Assembly: GCA_024803745.1 (NCBI GenBank)
Contig: JANJXV010000013.1
Coordinates: forward strand, 28,168,501-28,232,500
Direction: 5' to 3'
Length of the DNA stretch: 64,000 bases
Origin: Megascapheus bottae
Taxonomy: Eukaryota > Chordata > Mammalia > Rodentia > Geomyidae
Below are positions 41,676 through 53,185 of the stretch, piece after piece (within the stretch, counting starts at the first letter, position 1; every line of letters starts with the position of its first letter). The translations under genes and the position numbers were made by a program. The notes beneath the pieces are model-generated. The model made no database searches. It worked only from the letters and a program-made list of their open reading frames with translations, and had not been told where the DNA came from.

Positions 41676-42811
41676 CTGAAACAAATGTATATTATATTAC
41701 TTACTCAGCTTTATAAGGTACAGTGCAAAACCTAGATACACATACAGGACCAACAATGTATACAATCACATTAAAATAGTCAACATTTTCATTTTAATCA
41801 CACTCTGTAATATGTCACATTGACTTCCAGTTGACTAACTGGATCACTGAGGGAAGCTACTGAGTTACATAACTGGGATTTCAGTGTCTTTTACTCACCA
41901 TACTCTTCTTATCCCCACAGGAACATGGCAGATGAATAAGCATCAGGATTTCCAGGAAAGCTCATTAAATAGCAAAGTAAGAGGCCCTGTCTTCATTCAG
42001 TGTTTCAGCTTCCACCAATCTGCATTTCTAACACATTTTCTGGTGACGTTAGTGCTAAGAATCTAGGAACCATGCACTTACATTACCACTGTGTAGCTAT
42101 GTTTGAGAAGTATTTGAGAACACCAATCAAGTGTATACATGTCGAAAAATATTTCCAAAGCAATTTGGGCTACATTTTTTAAGCTGATGCTGCAAGATAT
42201 GATTCCCATTAACTGGAAAGTTTGATCTTGATGTCAATATTATCAATTCAGAGATTTCAGAATTCTTTTTTACCCCCAAAGAACAGAACATCTGCTGGGG
42301 TAAAAATTAGTTGTATCTGATTTATGAACTTTATTTTTTTAGGTAGCCTATGTCCCCTCTGACATTTAAAATACTCATTCTCCTAGCTTTGTTCTTCAGT
42401 TCTTGATAATGTATTATATGATATTTATTGAGATATTAACCCTGTTCTGCTACTTGTCAGTGTTCTCATTTTTGTATCTGTAATAGCTATTTAACCGTCA
42501 CAGTTATTGTTTTGATTGTACAAACTGATAAGTTATTACATAATAACTGCATAATGAAGTGTACATTAATCAGAGTACATTAGGCTAATGGAGCAAAGAG
42601 AATAAATAAACCATCATGGTTCACACACAATACAATAGATATTTGTTTTCAAGCTCATGTACATCACCAATGTATGAATTTATGAGCTATTATGTCTTAC
42701 AAATGATAAAAATGACATTGGCTGAACACTTCACACATATTTACTTTTTTGGAAATTTATTTTTTTGGTCCAGGTGATAAACAGAAATGTTACCTGTATA
42801 TACATAAGTTA
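41676..42811. other. Unique sequence, nothing recognised
   Basis: Plus-strand frames at 41884-42182 overlap each other and show no domain. Confidence 0.4.
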
Positions 42812-42826
42812 GTGGGTATGTTTCTT

Positions 42827-43012
42827 TTTTTTTTGCCAGTCTTGGGACTTGAACTCAGGGCCTGGGCACTGTTCTTGGACACTTTTTGCTCAAGGCTAGT
42901 GCCCTGCCACTTAAGTCACACCACCTTCCAGATTTTTCTGATGATGTGGTACCAAGGAATCAAATCCAGGGCTTTGTGCATGCTAGGCAATGCTAGGCTA
43001 TGCTTCTGGCCC
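42827..43012 (-). mobile_element. IDL-Geo type SINE, antisense, with imperfect TSD
   Basis: TTTTTTTTGCCAGTCTTGGGACTTGAACTCAGGGCCTGGGCACTGTTCTTGG, CCACTTAAGTCACACCACC, GTGGTACCAAGGAATCAAATCC and CATGCTAGGCAATGCTAGGC (a local duplication in the ID-like part). GGGTATGTTTCTT before and GAGTATATTTCTT after form a plausible TSD with two mismatches. The 104-codon frame at 42749-43063 runs through it. Confidence 0.85.
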
Positions 43013-43076
43013 AAGAGTATATTTCTTGTTGAACATTGTTATATTTACTTTTCTGTTGTTTAAATTTTATTTTATT

Positions 43077-43274
43077 TTTTTATTTTTTTGCCAGTCCTGG
43101 GCTTGAGCTCAGGGCCTGAGCACTGTCCTTGGATTTTCTCAAGGCTAGAGCTCTACCACTTGAGCCTCAGCACCACTTCCGGCTTTTTTCTATGTATGTG
43201 GTACCGAGGAATCGAACCTGGGTCTTCATACATGCTAGGCAAGCACTTTAACCACTAGGCCAAACTCCCGGCCC
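43077..43274 (-). mobile_element. IDL-Geo type SINE, antisense, young-looking, exact 18-bp TSD
   Basis: TTTTTTGCCAGTCCTGGGCTTGAGCTCAGGGCCTGAGCACTGTCCTTGG, CCACTTGAGCCTCAGCACCACTTCCGGC, then GGAATCGAACC (43208-43218), the complement of a perfect B box, and ACTAGGCCAAACTCCCGGCC at the 5' end. TTTAAATTTTATTTTATT occurs at 43059-43076 and 43275-43292 without mismatch. The target is the T-rich end of an older antisense L1. Confidence 0.95.
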
Positions 43275-43279
43275 TTTAA

Positions 43280-43480
43280 ATTTTATTTTATTGTGAAGGT
43301 GACTTGAGATAAATAAGTAACAAGCACAACTAATGTTGAACATTGTTACCTGTCCCTCCTTTTTTCCCACTGTCCTTCCCACTGACTCATATCCCCCAAG
43401 TTGTAAAGTTCATTTCCAGCACAGGATCCAGTCACTGTCAATGTTGCATTGGTTCACTCTTTGTTCCACCATTTCTGTAG
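43280..43480 (-). mobile_element. Old L1 3' end, antisense
   Basis: TTATTGTGAAGGTGACTTGAG, GTTGAACATTGTTACCTGTCCC, CCCCCAAGTTGTAAAGTTCATTTCCAGCAC and CATTGGTTCACTCTTTGTTCC parallel 53190-53560 and 34085-34300. Its T-rich terminus hosted the preceding SINE. Confidence 0.7.
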
Positions 43481-43589
43481 TATAGTCCTAGCAGAGAATC
43501 ACAATAGCCCAATTATGTACGTATGACTGCAAAATTTGAGGCTAACTAAAATGATCTCCATGATATTTACGTTTATTTTATTTTCTTTT

Positions 43590-43720
43590 TTTAGCCTTTG
43601 CACCAATGTTCTGTCATGCTGTAAACATCGCCAGTTTATGTGTAGGGAAACTAAGGCAGAAAGAGATGAAGCAATTTGAGCTCCTTGGAGTAATAATAAG
43701 TACCAGAACAGGAAACTACG
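43590..43720 (+). mobile_element. Possible MIR SINE core, sense
   Basis: CGCCAGTTTATGTGTAGGGAAACTAAGGCAGAAAGAGATGAAGCAATTTGAGCTCC resembles ccattttacagatgaggaaactgaggcacagagaggttaagtaacttgc. Confidence 0.4.
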
Positions 43721-44849
43721 TTGACGCCAACCACTGGATATGTAGTTTGTGTTGTTAACTTTAATGTCCCGCTAGTGTATTGCTGGTAGATGTTTTTATG
43801 GTTACAGTTTTCATCTACAGCAAAACTTCAGTTCACTAGCAAGGCCACTTCCCTCAAGTTGTAAAATGAATATAAAATAATAAACTCATATTAGTAAGGA
43901 TGGATTCTGACTTTTATGATCCCCAGTGTACTTTTAGGTTTAGTATCAATGAAACACAGATGGAAAGTAGGTTAAATAAATACTAATAAAATTCCTCTTC
44001 CTGTTTTTAATCTGAAGATGACCTTAAATGGTTACCTTAACTATTTTGCCTAGTTGAACACTGGAGACCTTTTTTAAAAAATAAAAAAGGTGATCAGGCT
44101 CTACCCGTAGAATCATTAACAAAATATTTAGAAAAATTAGGCTTTATGATTATTTAAGCATCTCATGTGATTTTTTTATGTGAGGCCAAAATTAAGAAAT
44201 TCTGGGTCAAAGTGTCTGGAAGTATAGATTCAATAAAGTGGCTGGTAATTAGACATTGATGCTCTGTTCTTATGCAAGTTGTACAAGATCCTGTAAGCAC
44301 ATCTGGTTCTATGCTCAATGCCAATTGCATCTTCCATAACCAGATGTAATAATTGCTTGATGTGTGTCCATGAATAATTGAAGAGCCTTGCTTAGCTCTC
44401 ACTCCCAATTAACTGAACGGATTCCTACTATGAAATAGACAGGCTTAATCAGTTGAGTGCACAAGGTTGTTGGGTTTTTTTTTGTAAATTTCCATGTTTA
44501 TTGCTGCTGCCCCCTGTGCCCCATGTAATCTGGCATTCTCTCTGTTGCTTGTGTGTGATTGACTGTGTGACAACACTATGGAAAAGGACACCTGAAAGGC
44601 TGTCCAGTCTCAGCTCAGTTTTTCTCCTTATGATAGCAATTTTAATTGGCCATTGTCAAATTCAACCAGGGATGTGAATAAGAAAATGTGCACAAATTTT
44701 AATGGAGTTGTGAATTCAAATATTTATTCAAGCCTTAGACTTATTAATGTACAATTATTAAAATTATCCAAGCAATGTATAGATGATGATGCAGCATTTA
44801 TTTGAACAAGAAGCTATAGAGCATGATTTTCCCCTTCTGTAATATTTAT
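43721..44849. other. Unique sequence, nothing recognised
   Basis: Frames at 44163-44408 (minus) and 44453-44677 (plus) have no domain signature. Confidence 0.4.
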
Positions 44850-45000
44850 CATACATTGTCATAGTTATGCTTTCTAGGCCTTCTCTTCCTGTAAGCCTGT
44901 AGGCTTAGAATAAGACAGATGTTGTCTGCTTTCTTCAGTTTCATGCTCCTAGCACCCAGCATATTACAGGCAGTCACTAAATATTTTTTCTGAGCCTATA
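44850..45000 (+). mobile_element. L2 LINE 3' end fragment, sense
   Basis: TCCTGTAAGCCTGTAGGC ... GACAGATGTTGTCTGCTTTC ... CATGCTCCTAGCACCCAGCATATTACAGGCAGTCACTAAATATTTT follows the L2 end (gtaagctccatgagggcaggg ... gtctgttttgttcactgctgtatccccagcgcctagcacagtgcctggcacatagtaggtgctcaataaat). Confidence 0.6.
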
Positions 45001-46272
45001 AATAATTAAAAGTGTCTGAGCCATGAACTGAGGAATAGAAGGGAAAAAATGATATGATTTCTGTCACTGAAGAGTTTCCATGATGAGGAAAGAAATAGAA
45101 ACATATTCACAAATTATAGTTCAGTGTTATGAGGGCAATAAAAAAGATACAGAAAAGCAAAGAATCTTCATAGGCTATCAATCTATACATAAAATTTGCT
45201 TCCCACCTAGGAAGAAAAAAAATTAAAATATTCTGAATGTACTTTGTTTTATACATTTGACAACTTATATAGTTCCAAGACAAAATAAAAACTTGAATTT
45301 TTAAAATTCAAAACAAAATGAAGTACACAAACCTACTTAATATCAAATTGGTACCACAGCAATACACAGGAGTCATTTAATCTTATTTTAAATCCCGGCA
45401 ATTTGGATGTTCACATTTACTTAGGTATGCTATGGAGAGTCTCTTGTTGTGATACTTCTTTACTCTGTGAGTTGCTCCTCTCGGAGGTACAAAACCTTAC
45501 TTCAATATGTAAAATTTTATTTAACCAATTACATAAAGGTATATATGATACATACATTGTGTATATTAATTGTGCATGCATTATATGTGCATTACATACA
45601 TGCAATATATATACATCACTTATATTATATACAGCATATATATGTATATATCTAAATATATCATTTAGAAGGTGAAAAAATATTTTTCCTAAGGGCTTGT
45701 GCTCTCTTGCTGCTTGCTCACTACAGTGTGAACAAGTTTGATTTAGCCTATTAGGCAATGAGACACTCGTGGTCCCTTGTTCTTATGAAAATTCAGTTGG
45801 TCCACCTTCATAAACAAACTTAGCTGACTGGAAGTTAATCTAGGTGAGAAAGTAATCAAGACTGACTGGTTAAACTAAATCAAACTACATGGAGATCTAA
45901 ACAATCTATTGTTTCCACCCATGAAGTTGGAGGCTTAGATAAAATATATGTTAAGCCATCCATAAAACTCAGCTTTACAGTTTATTTAAGTCATCCATAA
46001 AACTAAGCTTTTCAGTACATTTAAAAACTTGTGTGACTAACAACATCAAGGAAAGTTGGTTTCCTAAAATCAGATACTACTCAGAATTTCCTTTTCCACT
46101 GTTTCTGAGGAAATTTCCTTGACACAATGAAGAGATTTAAACATTACAAACAAAACCTTTTTAAATATAATGCTCCTATTTATTGCTTAGAGAAAGGAAA
46201 GGGCATGTCCTCACAGCTACTTTTTCTTTCTATCATCTAGAAAAGCATTCTTTAAATAATTACCAAAATATT
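45001..46272. other. Unique sequence with a TA-rich patch
   Basis: TATATATACATATATA-like sequence at 45540-45660 causes long low-complexity frames on both strands (45403-45758). Nothing else was recognised. Confidence 0.4.
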
Positions 46273-46298
46273 GCTTGCTTGCTTGCTTGCTTTCTAAT

Positions 46299-46353
<55 letters not shown>

Positions 46354-46389
46354 CTTTCTTTCTTCCTTCCTTCCTTCCTTCCTTCCTTC
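46273..46389. repeat. (GCTT)n(TTTC)n(TTCC)n compound microsatellite
   Basis: Five GCTT units, a short spacer, about fifteen TTTC units and about seven TTCC units. All are pyrimidine-rich on the plus strand. The 85-codon frame with FFLSFFLS is its translation. Confidence 0.97.
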
Positions 46390-46945
46390 ATCAGCAAATT
46401 CATCATTAAGCAAGTTTATTTACCATTTCGACAATCTTAGCTATACTACTCTTATCTTAGATACAGGGTCTTTATACTACATTTTATTATACAGATCAAA
46501 AATCTCAGAGCAGAAAACATTATAGGTACCATTTACCTCAATGTCTTACCAGCGTATAAAACACTGTGTATCATTTGCAACAAGCCATCTTTTCTCCTCT
46601 GATTATATGTTTCTCATGATCAAAGGCTCATTATCTATTGAGAAAGCCCATTTTATTTTAGATTAGAATGTCCTGTTCTTTCTTCACCTGACTACAATTT
46701 TCCACATCATGTCATACTTTTTCAAAGTACCAGGATCAGGGCATAGAAGTATGTTTTGTAAGCTGCTGTAGGATAAATGGACATTCCAAGGGAAAAGATT
46801 TCATGATACACTAAATTCTTCATCCTGCTTGTCAAATGATAAATACGATAAATATAAATAAATTAACTGAAGCCTCCTTATTGAAGACTTATTTACCCTA
46901 CAGTCCCATAATTACAAAAGCCTTTATAAAAAGATTACTTGTTTG

Positions 46946-46948
<3 letters not shown>
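46390..46948. other. No recognised element
   Basis: AT-rich unique sequence. Confidence 0.4.

Positions 46949-46985
<37 letters not shown>
46949..46985. repeat. (TG)n microsatellite
   Basis: Eighteen TG units. Confidence 0.96.
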
Positions 46986-46987
<2 letters not shown>

Positions 46988-47104
46988 GAGTCTTCATCCA
47001 ACTATGGTTTATCACTTAATTATAATTTTAGATCTGCAAATGAAAATGCATATAGCTTACAAACCATAAAATATTTACTAAATGAATAAAATGATGATGG
47101 TGCT

Positions 47105-47222
47105 GAATATCTTATACATTTTCTAGGCTTTCTATGTATGTTATCTCAAATAATGAGCATAAAAGCTATAAAAGAGTATTGCTATCACCTTTTAATGGAT
47201 GAGAAAACAGATGAATAGTGTT
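47105..47222 (+). mobile_element. MIR SINE fragment, sense
   Basis: ATTTTCTAGGCTTTCTATGTATGTTATCTCAAATAATG ... GAGTATTGCTATCACCTTTTAATGGATGAGAAAACAGATGAATAG matches the MIR order (gcgctttacatgtattatctcatttaatcctcac ... gtactattattatccccattttacagatgaggaaactgagg). Confidence 0.65.
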
Positions 47223-47439
47223 TATTATTAAATGCCTTCCTAGGCATCAATATTCTGTTTGTTCTTGTTGCCATGTTAAGTATTATTTCATTTTTTTCTT
47301 TTGAATGAGTAAATTAAAGTAAATAAATAAAGGAACAATTTACCCAAAAAGAAAGCAAAAGTGAAAGGAAAAACGAGAAAAAGTATCTCTCAACAAATGC
47401 ATGTATACTAATTCTGACCATACTTCTATTTGGGGGCCT
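47223..47439. other. No recognised element
   Basis: AT-rich spacer with lysine-codon-rich (A-rich) sequence. Confidence 0.35.
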
Positions 47440-48205
47440 GTCTCTGTGGCACCAGTGTTTGTCTCAATTTATCCAACTCTAATTGGATGAAAAGGGTCCT
47501 CCCCGTGGAGTTAAATAAAATGTTATTCCACGTCATAAAAGTGATATTTAAGTTCTCAAGTTGAAGGGATATGGATTGACTTTCCAAGTGAGTCCAGTAA
47601 AATCCTAAACGTCTTTATAAGAGTAAGAAGGAGGCTGTACCCTCTGAAAGAGAGATCTGAAGATGAACTAAGGGGCCATGAACTCAGGCATGTAAGAGAA
47701 CTCTGAAGCTAGTGATATATCCACCGCCACCCCTCAAGTATTGAACATACCTTAGATAATCAGCTTATAAAGAGAAACTTTTTATTTGGTTCACATGTAT
47801 AGTTGTTTCTTTTTTCAAATCCCACATTTGATTGGTCTCACTGCTTTTTGAGGCATGGCAGAGAAATAGCACTTGAGTTATGAGCAGAGAGTGAGAAAGA
47901 GAAAGAGAAAGAGATCCTATTACCCCTTTCAAGAAAGTACATGTCCTCAGTGCCATAGATTCTCTTCCAGGAGGCTCTACCTTTTAAACTTGACCCCTTC
48001 AGATAATGCTAAGCTGTTAGACCTGTGTAGGATACTGGAATCTATGGAGAACATTCTTGATCCTGACTGTAGCAATAAGAAAGAAAAATGCATTTTTCCC
48101 CTCCTAGAGCCCAGAAGGAATGCACTTTCTTCAGAACTTGATTTTAATGCAGTGAAAACCCATCAGATTTCAGAGTTTTCAACTTGCAGAAGAAAGTTCT
48201 TTGAG
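47440..48205 (+). mobile_element. Tentative ancient interspersed repeat
   Basis: GTCTTTATAAGAGTAAGAAGG, GGGGCCATGAACTCAGG, CCCCTCCTAGAGCCCAGAAGGAATGCACTTTCTTCAGAACTTGATTTTAATGCAGTGAAAACCCATCAGATTTC recall an old, widely spread mammalian repeat with the words cccctagagcctccagaaggaatgcagccctgc...cttgattttagcccagtgagaccc. I do not name the family. The 113-codon frame at 47873-48214 lies within it and is therefore doubtful as a gene. Confidence 0.45.
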
Positions 48206-49989
48206 TCATTTTAGTGGAGATTTGGCACAACAAAATTAGTAAGCTAATAATTTAAACCTGGAAGCCTCAGCTAGCCTAAGGGGTATCAGCCAGGAAGCAG
48301 TTTAATGTGCTAGCTTAGCTGCTAGTTGGCAGGCAGCAAGGTAATCAAGGCCTTGCCCTCAGAATGGAAAATAGATCCAGATTTGGACAGAACAAGTGAC
48401 AAAAAATTATCCTTGAACTACTTTGTGGAGAGATAAAGATAGTCTATATTGGATTTTTCAAAGAAGTCATTGATTGAAGCCTTATGTTGGTTTGGGGGTT
48501 GCTGAATAGTGTCATACTGTCAGGCAACCAGCAATACAAATGATGAGGTGACAGCCTGGAATAGATATGAAATGACTGGAATTAAGGACCTGGCCAAGTT
48601 GGGAGCAGTTAAGCATTTCAAATACATAAGACCCAAGGAAATCAATGACCTCTCTGATGCCATTGAGATGCCCTTGAGCAAGAAAGACAGAACATAGAGC
48701 ATTCTGAGAGAAGTAATATCAGCCCCAGTGATATCTGAAGGTAGAACAATAACCACTGACATTGGAATATCACTTTGTTAAAGAATATTATGTATGTATG
48801 AGTGTATCTTGTGTGTGTGTACATATGTGGGTATGTATGTTCAATGATTTTATAGAAGTAACTCCAGACAATAACAAAAGAAAAATGCTATTCAGCAGCT
48901 GGTGAAAAGATAGCTGGTTAACATTTTCAGAAGAATTAATCTGCTTTGATTCTCATAGCTTACTACAAAGTATAAACTTTTTGGAACATTAAAGTGTTTT
49001 GATATATGAGACTAATCCACATAATCTGTTTTAAAATTCTTTCTGACCTCCCGAAAATGGGTATTAGTAGAGACTTTCTAAGCTTCAGAGCCACAGAGTT
49101 AATGAAAAGGTAACATTTATCTACATGCAAGTTCAAACTTTCCTGGAAGAAAGAAACAAAATTAAGATGAAAGCAAAGTTAGAAATCAAATGTACAAAAG
49201 GTATGAGATTGTACTTCTACTACTGAAAAATCCTTGTATGAGAGATAGAATGGAAAACATTTACTAGACAAAGAAAATAAGAGACCAGAATAGTTCATAG
49301 GAGATGGAATGAAATTAAATTACAAGATAAATAATTCAATCTCACAATAATGAAAAAATGGAAATTTGAATGAGATTACATTTTTGTTCATCAGATTAAC
49401 AAACATTTAAAAGCCTGTAATATCCATAATGACTTTCATAAAATGCCAATGACATATAAAGAGAACAAATTGTAAATATAATCTAAATTTGAATTTTTCT
49501 AAATAATTATAGTATAAAATGGTTCTAATATAATTGAGCTTTACTTATCCAAACATTTAGAAAAAATATTTGATGTTCATAAATACATTTGGAAAACATG
49601 GGTAATATCTAATTGAGATGATATCATATAACAATCTATATATTTATTCATATTTTAATGGGAAATTAAGCAACAGAAGTGTGTTTCTTTAATGGTTTCA
49701 TATATTTTGGAAAATATTGCATAGAACAAAACTGGAAGAATACACCCAATGAAAAGTTATGCTCAATAAGCCTTTCCAAATTCACACTTTTCTATTTAGT
49801 GTATACTTTTATTTAGTAAGCATGTACATTTTTATAAGAATGGACATAACAATTTAAAGGGCTATAGGCATGATTTAAGTATGAAATAGAACCAGTGCTT
49901 GGTCCTATAGTCTTGGTGCTGTCTGGGAAATTTCTGCATGCCTTTAGCAAGGCCTAACTGGTGGAAGCACATCATTTGAGAAGTATCCT
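48206..49989. other. Long unique stretch
   Basis: No transposon recognised. The frame 48509-48697 (62 codons, lysine- and aspartate-rich C-terminal part) is the most protein-like of several, but I know no family for it. A short TG-rich patch lies at 48800-48840. Confidence 0.35.
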
Positions 49990-50165
49990 TAAGGACCATG
50001 TCTTGCTCCAGGCTCCATTCCTCTCTCTCTGTTTCCTTTTTTGCTACATATCCTGCTGATGTTCTGTCTCATAGGGCCAGAAAATCATGGGTTCACTGCC
50101 TGAAACTGTGCCAAAATAAACTCTTTCTCTTTAAGTTTGTTTATATTAGGCTGTTTAAAGGATGA
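49990..50165 (+). mobile_element. Tentative ancient repeat 3' end
   Basis: CTGCCTGAAACTGTGCCAAAATAAACTCTTTCTCTTTAAGTTTGTTTATATTAGGCTG resembles the common mammalian repeat ending ...aactgtgagccaaaataaacctttcctctttaagttgcttttgtcagg. Family not named. Confidence 0.4.
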
Positions 50166-51299
50166 ACAATGTAAGTAATACAAAAAAACTTCAGATAATG
50201 TTGGATTTAACATGCAGAAAAATAAACTTTATTATTTACTTGCACCTCAATTTTCCTTCACATATATATTTTATAAATGATACCAATTTCATTTTAAGTT
50301 AGAGAATTTGCTAAAATAATAAGATAAAATTTCTACATTGAGGTAAATGATGTAAAAGATTTGAAATACTATTTGTTGCCTGAAATGAAAATGAGCCTAC
50401 TATACAATTAAACTTTACATTAATGCTGCTTGTGATTGAATTTACTTCTCATGGCCTTACACAATTTGTAATCAGTTTTGCCCTTTAGGCAGGGCCAGAA
50501 ATAGGCCACTGTTTGGAAGATGTTAGCATTACTGGGGAACTGCCTGAGATTTTTCCCAAGCTAGTACTGATAGTAATAATCTTGTCAAATACAAATCTTT
50601 GTTCTTATATCCTGTTTTCCACCTTTCTGGATTGCAACAGGTGTCACAAATTTCAGAAAGTAGCTTCATTGACTGCCCAGTCTTCCCTTTGTATAACCAC
50701 CCATCCCACTGAGTTCATCATCAGCTTTTGAAAGCCATAGTCCCTTCGAATGCATCCTTTGCTTGTGAAGAATTGTTTGGCAGAAAAGGCTATTATAGCA
50801 GGTGCTGCATATCCAATGAGAATGCCACCATCTGTTCCACCTTCCAATTACCAAAGCAAATAGAAATCAAAAGGCAAAGGCTTTGGAAATCAAAGATAAT
50901 ATTTTCTGTATATTATGTCTGTTGGTTGATATGGGTTAAAAATCTTTTTGGAACATATTGTAGGATGAAGCATGGCTTATTTTTTTCTATCATTGAGACA
51001 CAATTAGAAGATTGGGATCCAGCAATGAAAGAAAATTATCCTCCATAGTATGATGCAATCACATTCAGAGTCCTGACCTCTACCACATAGTGGATGTCTC
51101 TGTTCCACCTCACAAAACTCATATAATGTTAGGCATGAAATGATTAAGTAGAAGCTCTATGAGTTGCCATTGCCTGGGGAATAGTAAATGGAGTTATACA
51201 AGCAGGTATTGTAGCATTGATTCTTCCATGTTTCTGCTATGAGGCAATGGGATCAGCAAGACTGTAGCAAAAATGTGAATGTTCTCACTAACCTGACTC
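50166..51299. other. Unique stretch with overlapping open frames, unassigned
   Basis: Open frames 50513-50731 and 50728-51048 (plus, overlapping by four bases in different phases) face a minus-strand frame 50847-50653 that contains GGILIGYAAPAIIAFSAKQF, a hydrophobic run. None matches a family I know, and both strands cannot be coding. A decayed retrocopy is possible but not shown. Confidence 0.3.
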
Positions 51300-51331
<32 letters not shown>

Positions 51332-51343
51332 TGTGTGTGTGTG
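51300..51343. repeat. (TG)n microsatellite
   Basis: TG units with one TATG interruption near 51324. Confidence 0.95.
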
Positions 51344-51601
51344 ATGCAGAAGGGCAGTGTAGGATACAGGTTGTGAAACTGAACATTTAAATAATCTAAT
51401 TCTAATATAGATTTTAAGGGTTATAGCTTTAGAATACTTGAGGTAAAAAAGAAATGTTCTATTTCATAAAGAGATATCTGGGATGTCAACAAGTACAAGT
51501 AATGACTAAGAATTAATTACCTTTTAGAGGCAGTAATACAAGAAGCAAATGACATAAAAGGGACTAAGTTTCTAGAGTAACCACAACAATGGACACAAGG
51601 C
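51344..51601. other. No recognised element
   Basis: Unique left flank of the L1 that follows. Confidence 0.4.
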
Positions 51602-53105
51602 TCTGCCATGCTGCTTTCCATAGTGGTTGAACGAGTTTGCACTCCCACCAATAGTGTAGTAGTGATCCCTCCTGGCCACATCCCCTCCAGCATCTGTTGT
51701 TATTAGTTTTCCTGATCCTGGCCATTCTAACTGCAGTGAGGTGGAATCTTAGCAATGTTTTTTTTTTTTTTTTTGAGAAGCTATTTTTTTTTTGCCACTC
51801 CTGGGCTTGAGCTCAGGGCCTGAGCACTGTCCTTGGACTTTCTCAAGGCTCTATCACTTGAGCCTCAGCACAACTTCTGGCTTTTTTGTATGTATGTAGT
51901 ACCAAGGAATCAAACCAGGGTCTTTGTGTATGCTGGGCAAACACTTTAACCACTAGGCCAATGTCCCTGCCCTCTTAGCGTTGTTTTGATTCGCATTTCT
52001 TTTATGACCAGAGATGTTGAGCATTTCTTCATGTGTCTTTGGTCCATCTTTTACTAGGATGGTTGTTACTTTGGAGATTAGTTTTGGAGTGATTCAATTT
52101 TTTGAGCTGTTGGTATATTTTAGATATGATGCCTTTGTCCGTTGTATGGTTGGTGAAGATCTTCTCCCACTCTGTAGGCTTCCTAATTAATTTACTAGCT
52201 ATGTCCTTTGTCATACAAAAGCTCTGCAGTTTAATGCAGTTCCACTTATCCAGCCTTTCTCTGATTTGTTGTGATTCTTGGTCCCTATTAAGAAAGTTTC
52301 AACCTGCACCAAGGAGGCCTAGTGTATCTCCTATTCCTTCAAAAGGCTAAACATAGAGCTCCCCTATGACCCAGCAATCCCACTATTTGGCATTTACCCA
52401 ACCATCCAGAAACTAGGGCATACTGAATCCACTAGCACAACAATGTTCATTGCAGCATTATTCACCATAGCAAAGATATGGAACCAACCTAGATGTCCCT
52501 CAGTTGATGAATGGATCAACAAGATATGGTATTTGTACACAATGGAATTCTATGCTGCTGTCAGAAAAAAATGACATCGCCCCATTTGTTAGGAAATGGA
52601 AAGACTTAGAAAAAACCATATTAAGTGAAGTAAGCCAGACTCAAAGGAACATAGTCTCAATGGTTTCCCTCACTTGACATAATCTTTAGAAACCTTGGGC
52701 TCTCATAGCAGAGATTTGCAATAGAGCAAAACCTAGATACATAAGGCCATATAGTATGACGCTAAATGAAAGGACCTCTAGGATATAGAAACAAAAGCCA
52801 TATAATGACTGATTGTTGTCCTTAATGTACTATGTTATCTCTCATCTCTTTTACTGTCCCTTGGTAATCTCATATTGTTACAGTATCTCACTTTGTTATC
52901 TGATATATTGGATATATTTCTATTTGGTTATTTGAAATTGGATAGGGAAGGGGGGAAAACAAGATGAGGGTGGGGCTGGGGGGGAGGGAAATGGGGACCA
53001 AGACATGAGAAAGGGTATCAATGTATGTGAATTAATGCACCTCCTATCTGGCAAATATAATGTAACCCTTCTATTAATTACAATAAAAATTATATGAAAA
53101 AAGAA
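51602..53105 (+). mobile_element. L1 with inverted 5' arm (twin-priming structure)
   Basis: Bases 51602-52340 are ORF2 in minus orientation (CTGCCATGCTGCTTTCCATAG ... CCTATTCCTTC). Bases 52341-53105 are plus orientation (AAAAGGCTAAACATAGAGCTC ... DEWINKIWYLYTMEFYAAVRKK-type ORF2 end, 3' UTR with G-rich tract, TTACAATAAAAATT tail). The ORF2 point where the inverted arm starts lies next to the point where the direct arm starts, within about ten bases, which is the expected signature of twin priming. A SINE interrupts the inverted arm. No convincing TSD was found. ORF2 pieces are broken. Confidence 0.88.
51758..51973 (-). mobile_element. IDL-Geo type SINE, antisense, in the L1 inverted arm, with TSD
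   Basis: TTTTTTTTTGCCACTCCTGGGCTTGAGCTCAGGGCCTGAGCACTGTCCTTGG, CACTTGAGCCTCAGCAC, GTAGTACCAAGGAATCAAACCAGGG and CACTTTAACCACTAGGCC. TCTTAGCAATGTT before (about 51745-51757) and TCTTAGCGTTGTT after (about 51973-51985) are target duplications of L1 sequence. It inserted after the L1. Confidence 0.88.
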
Positions 53106-53185
53106 AAAATGCTGCTAGGGTGATGTACAGAATGGTTATAATTGCATAGGAAAGGTAGTATGTACATATCTTTTTTAAATTTTTT

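Noticed and set aside
46183..46440. 85-codon frame with FFLS repeats
   Set aside because: Translation of the (TTTC)n(TTCC)n microsatellite.
47873..48214. 113-codon frame with a CPQC motif as a zinc-binding protein
   Set aside because: Only one Cys pair, and the stretch matches words of an ancient noncoding interspersed repeat.
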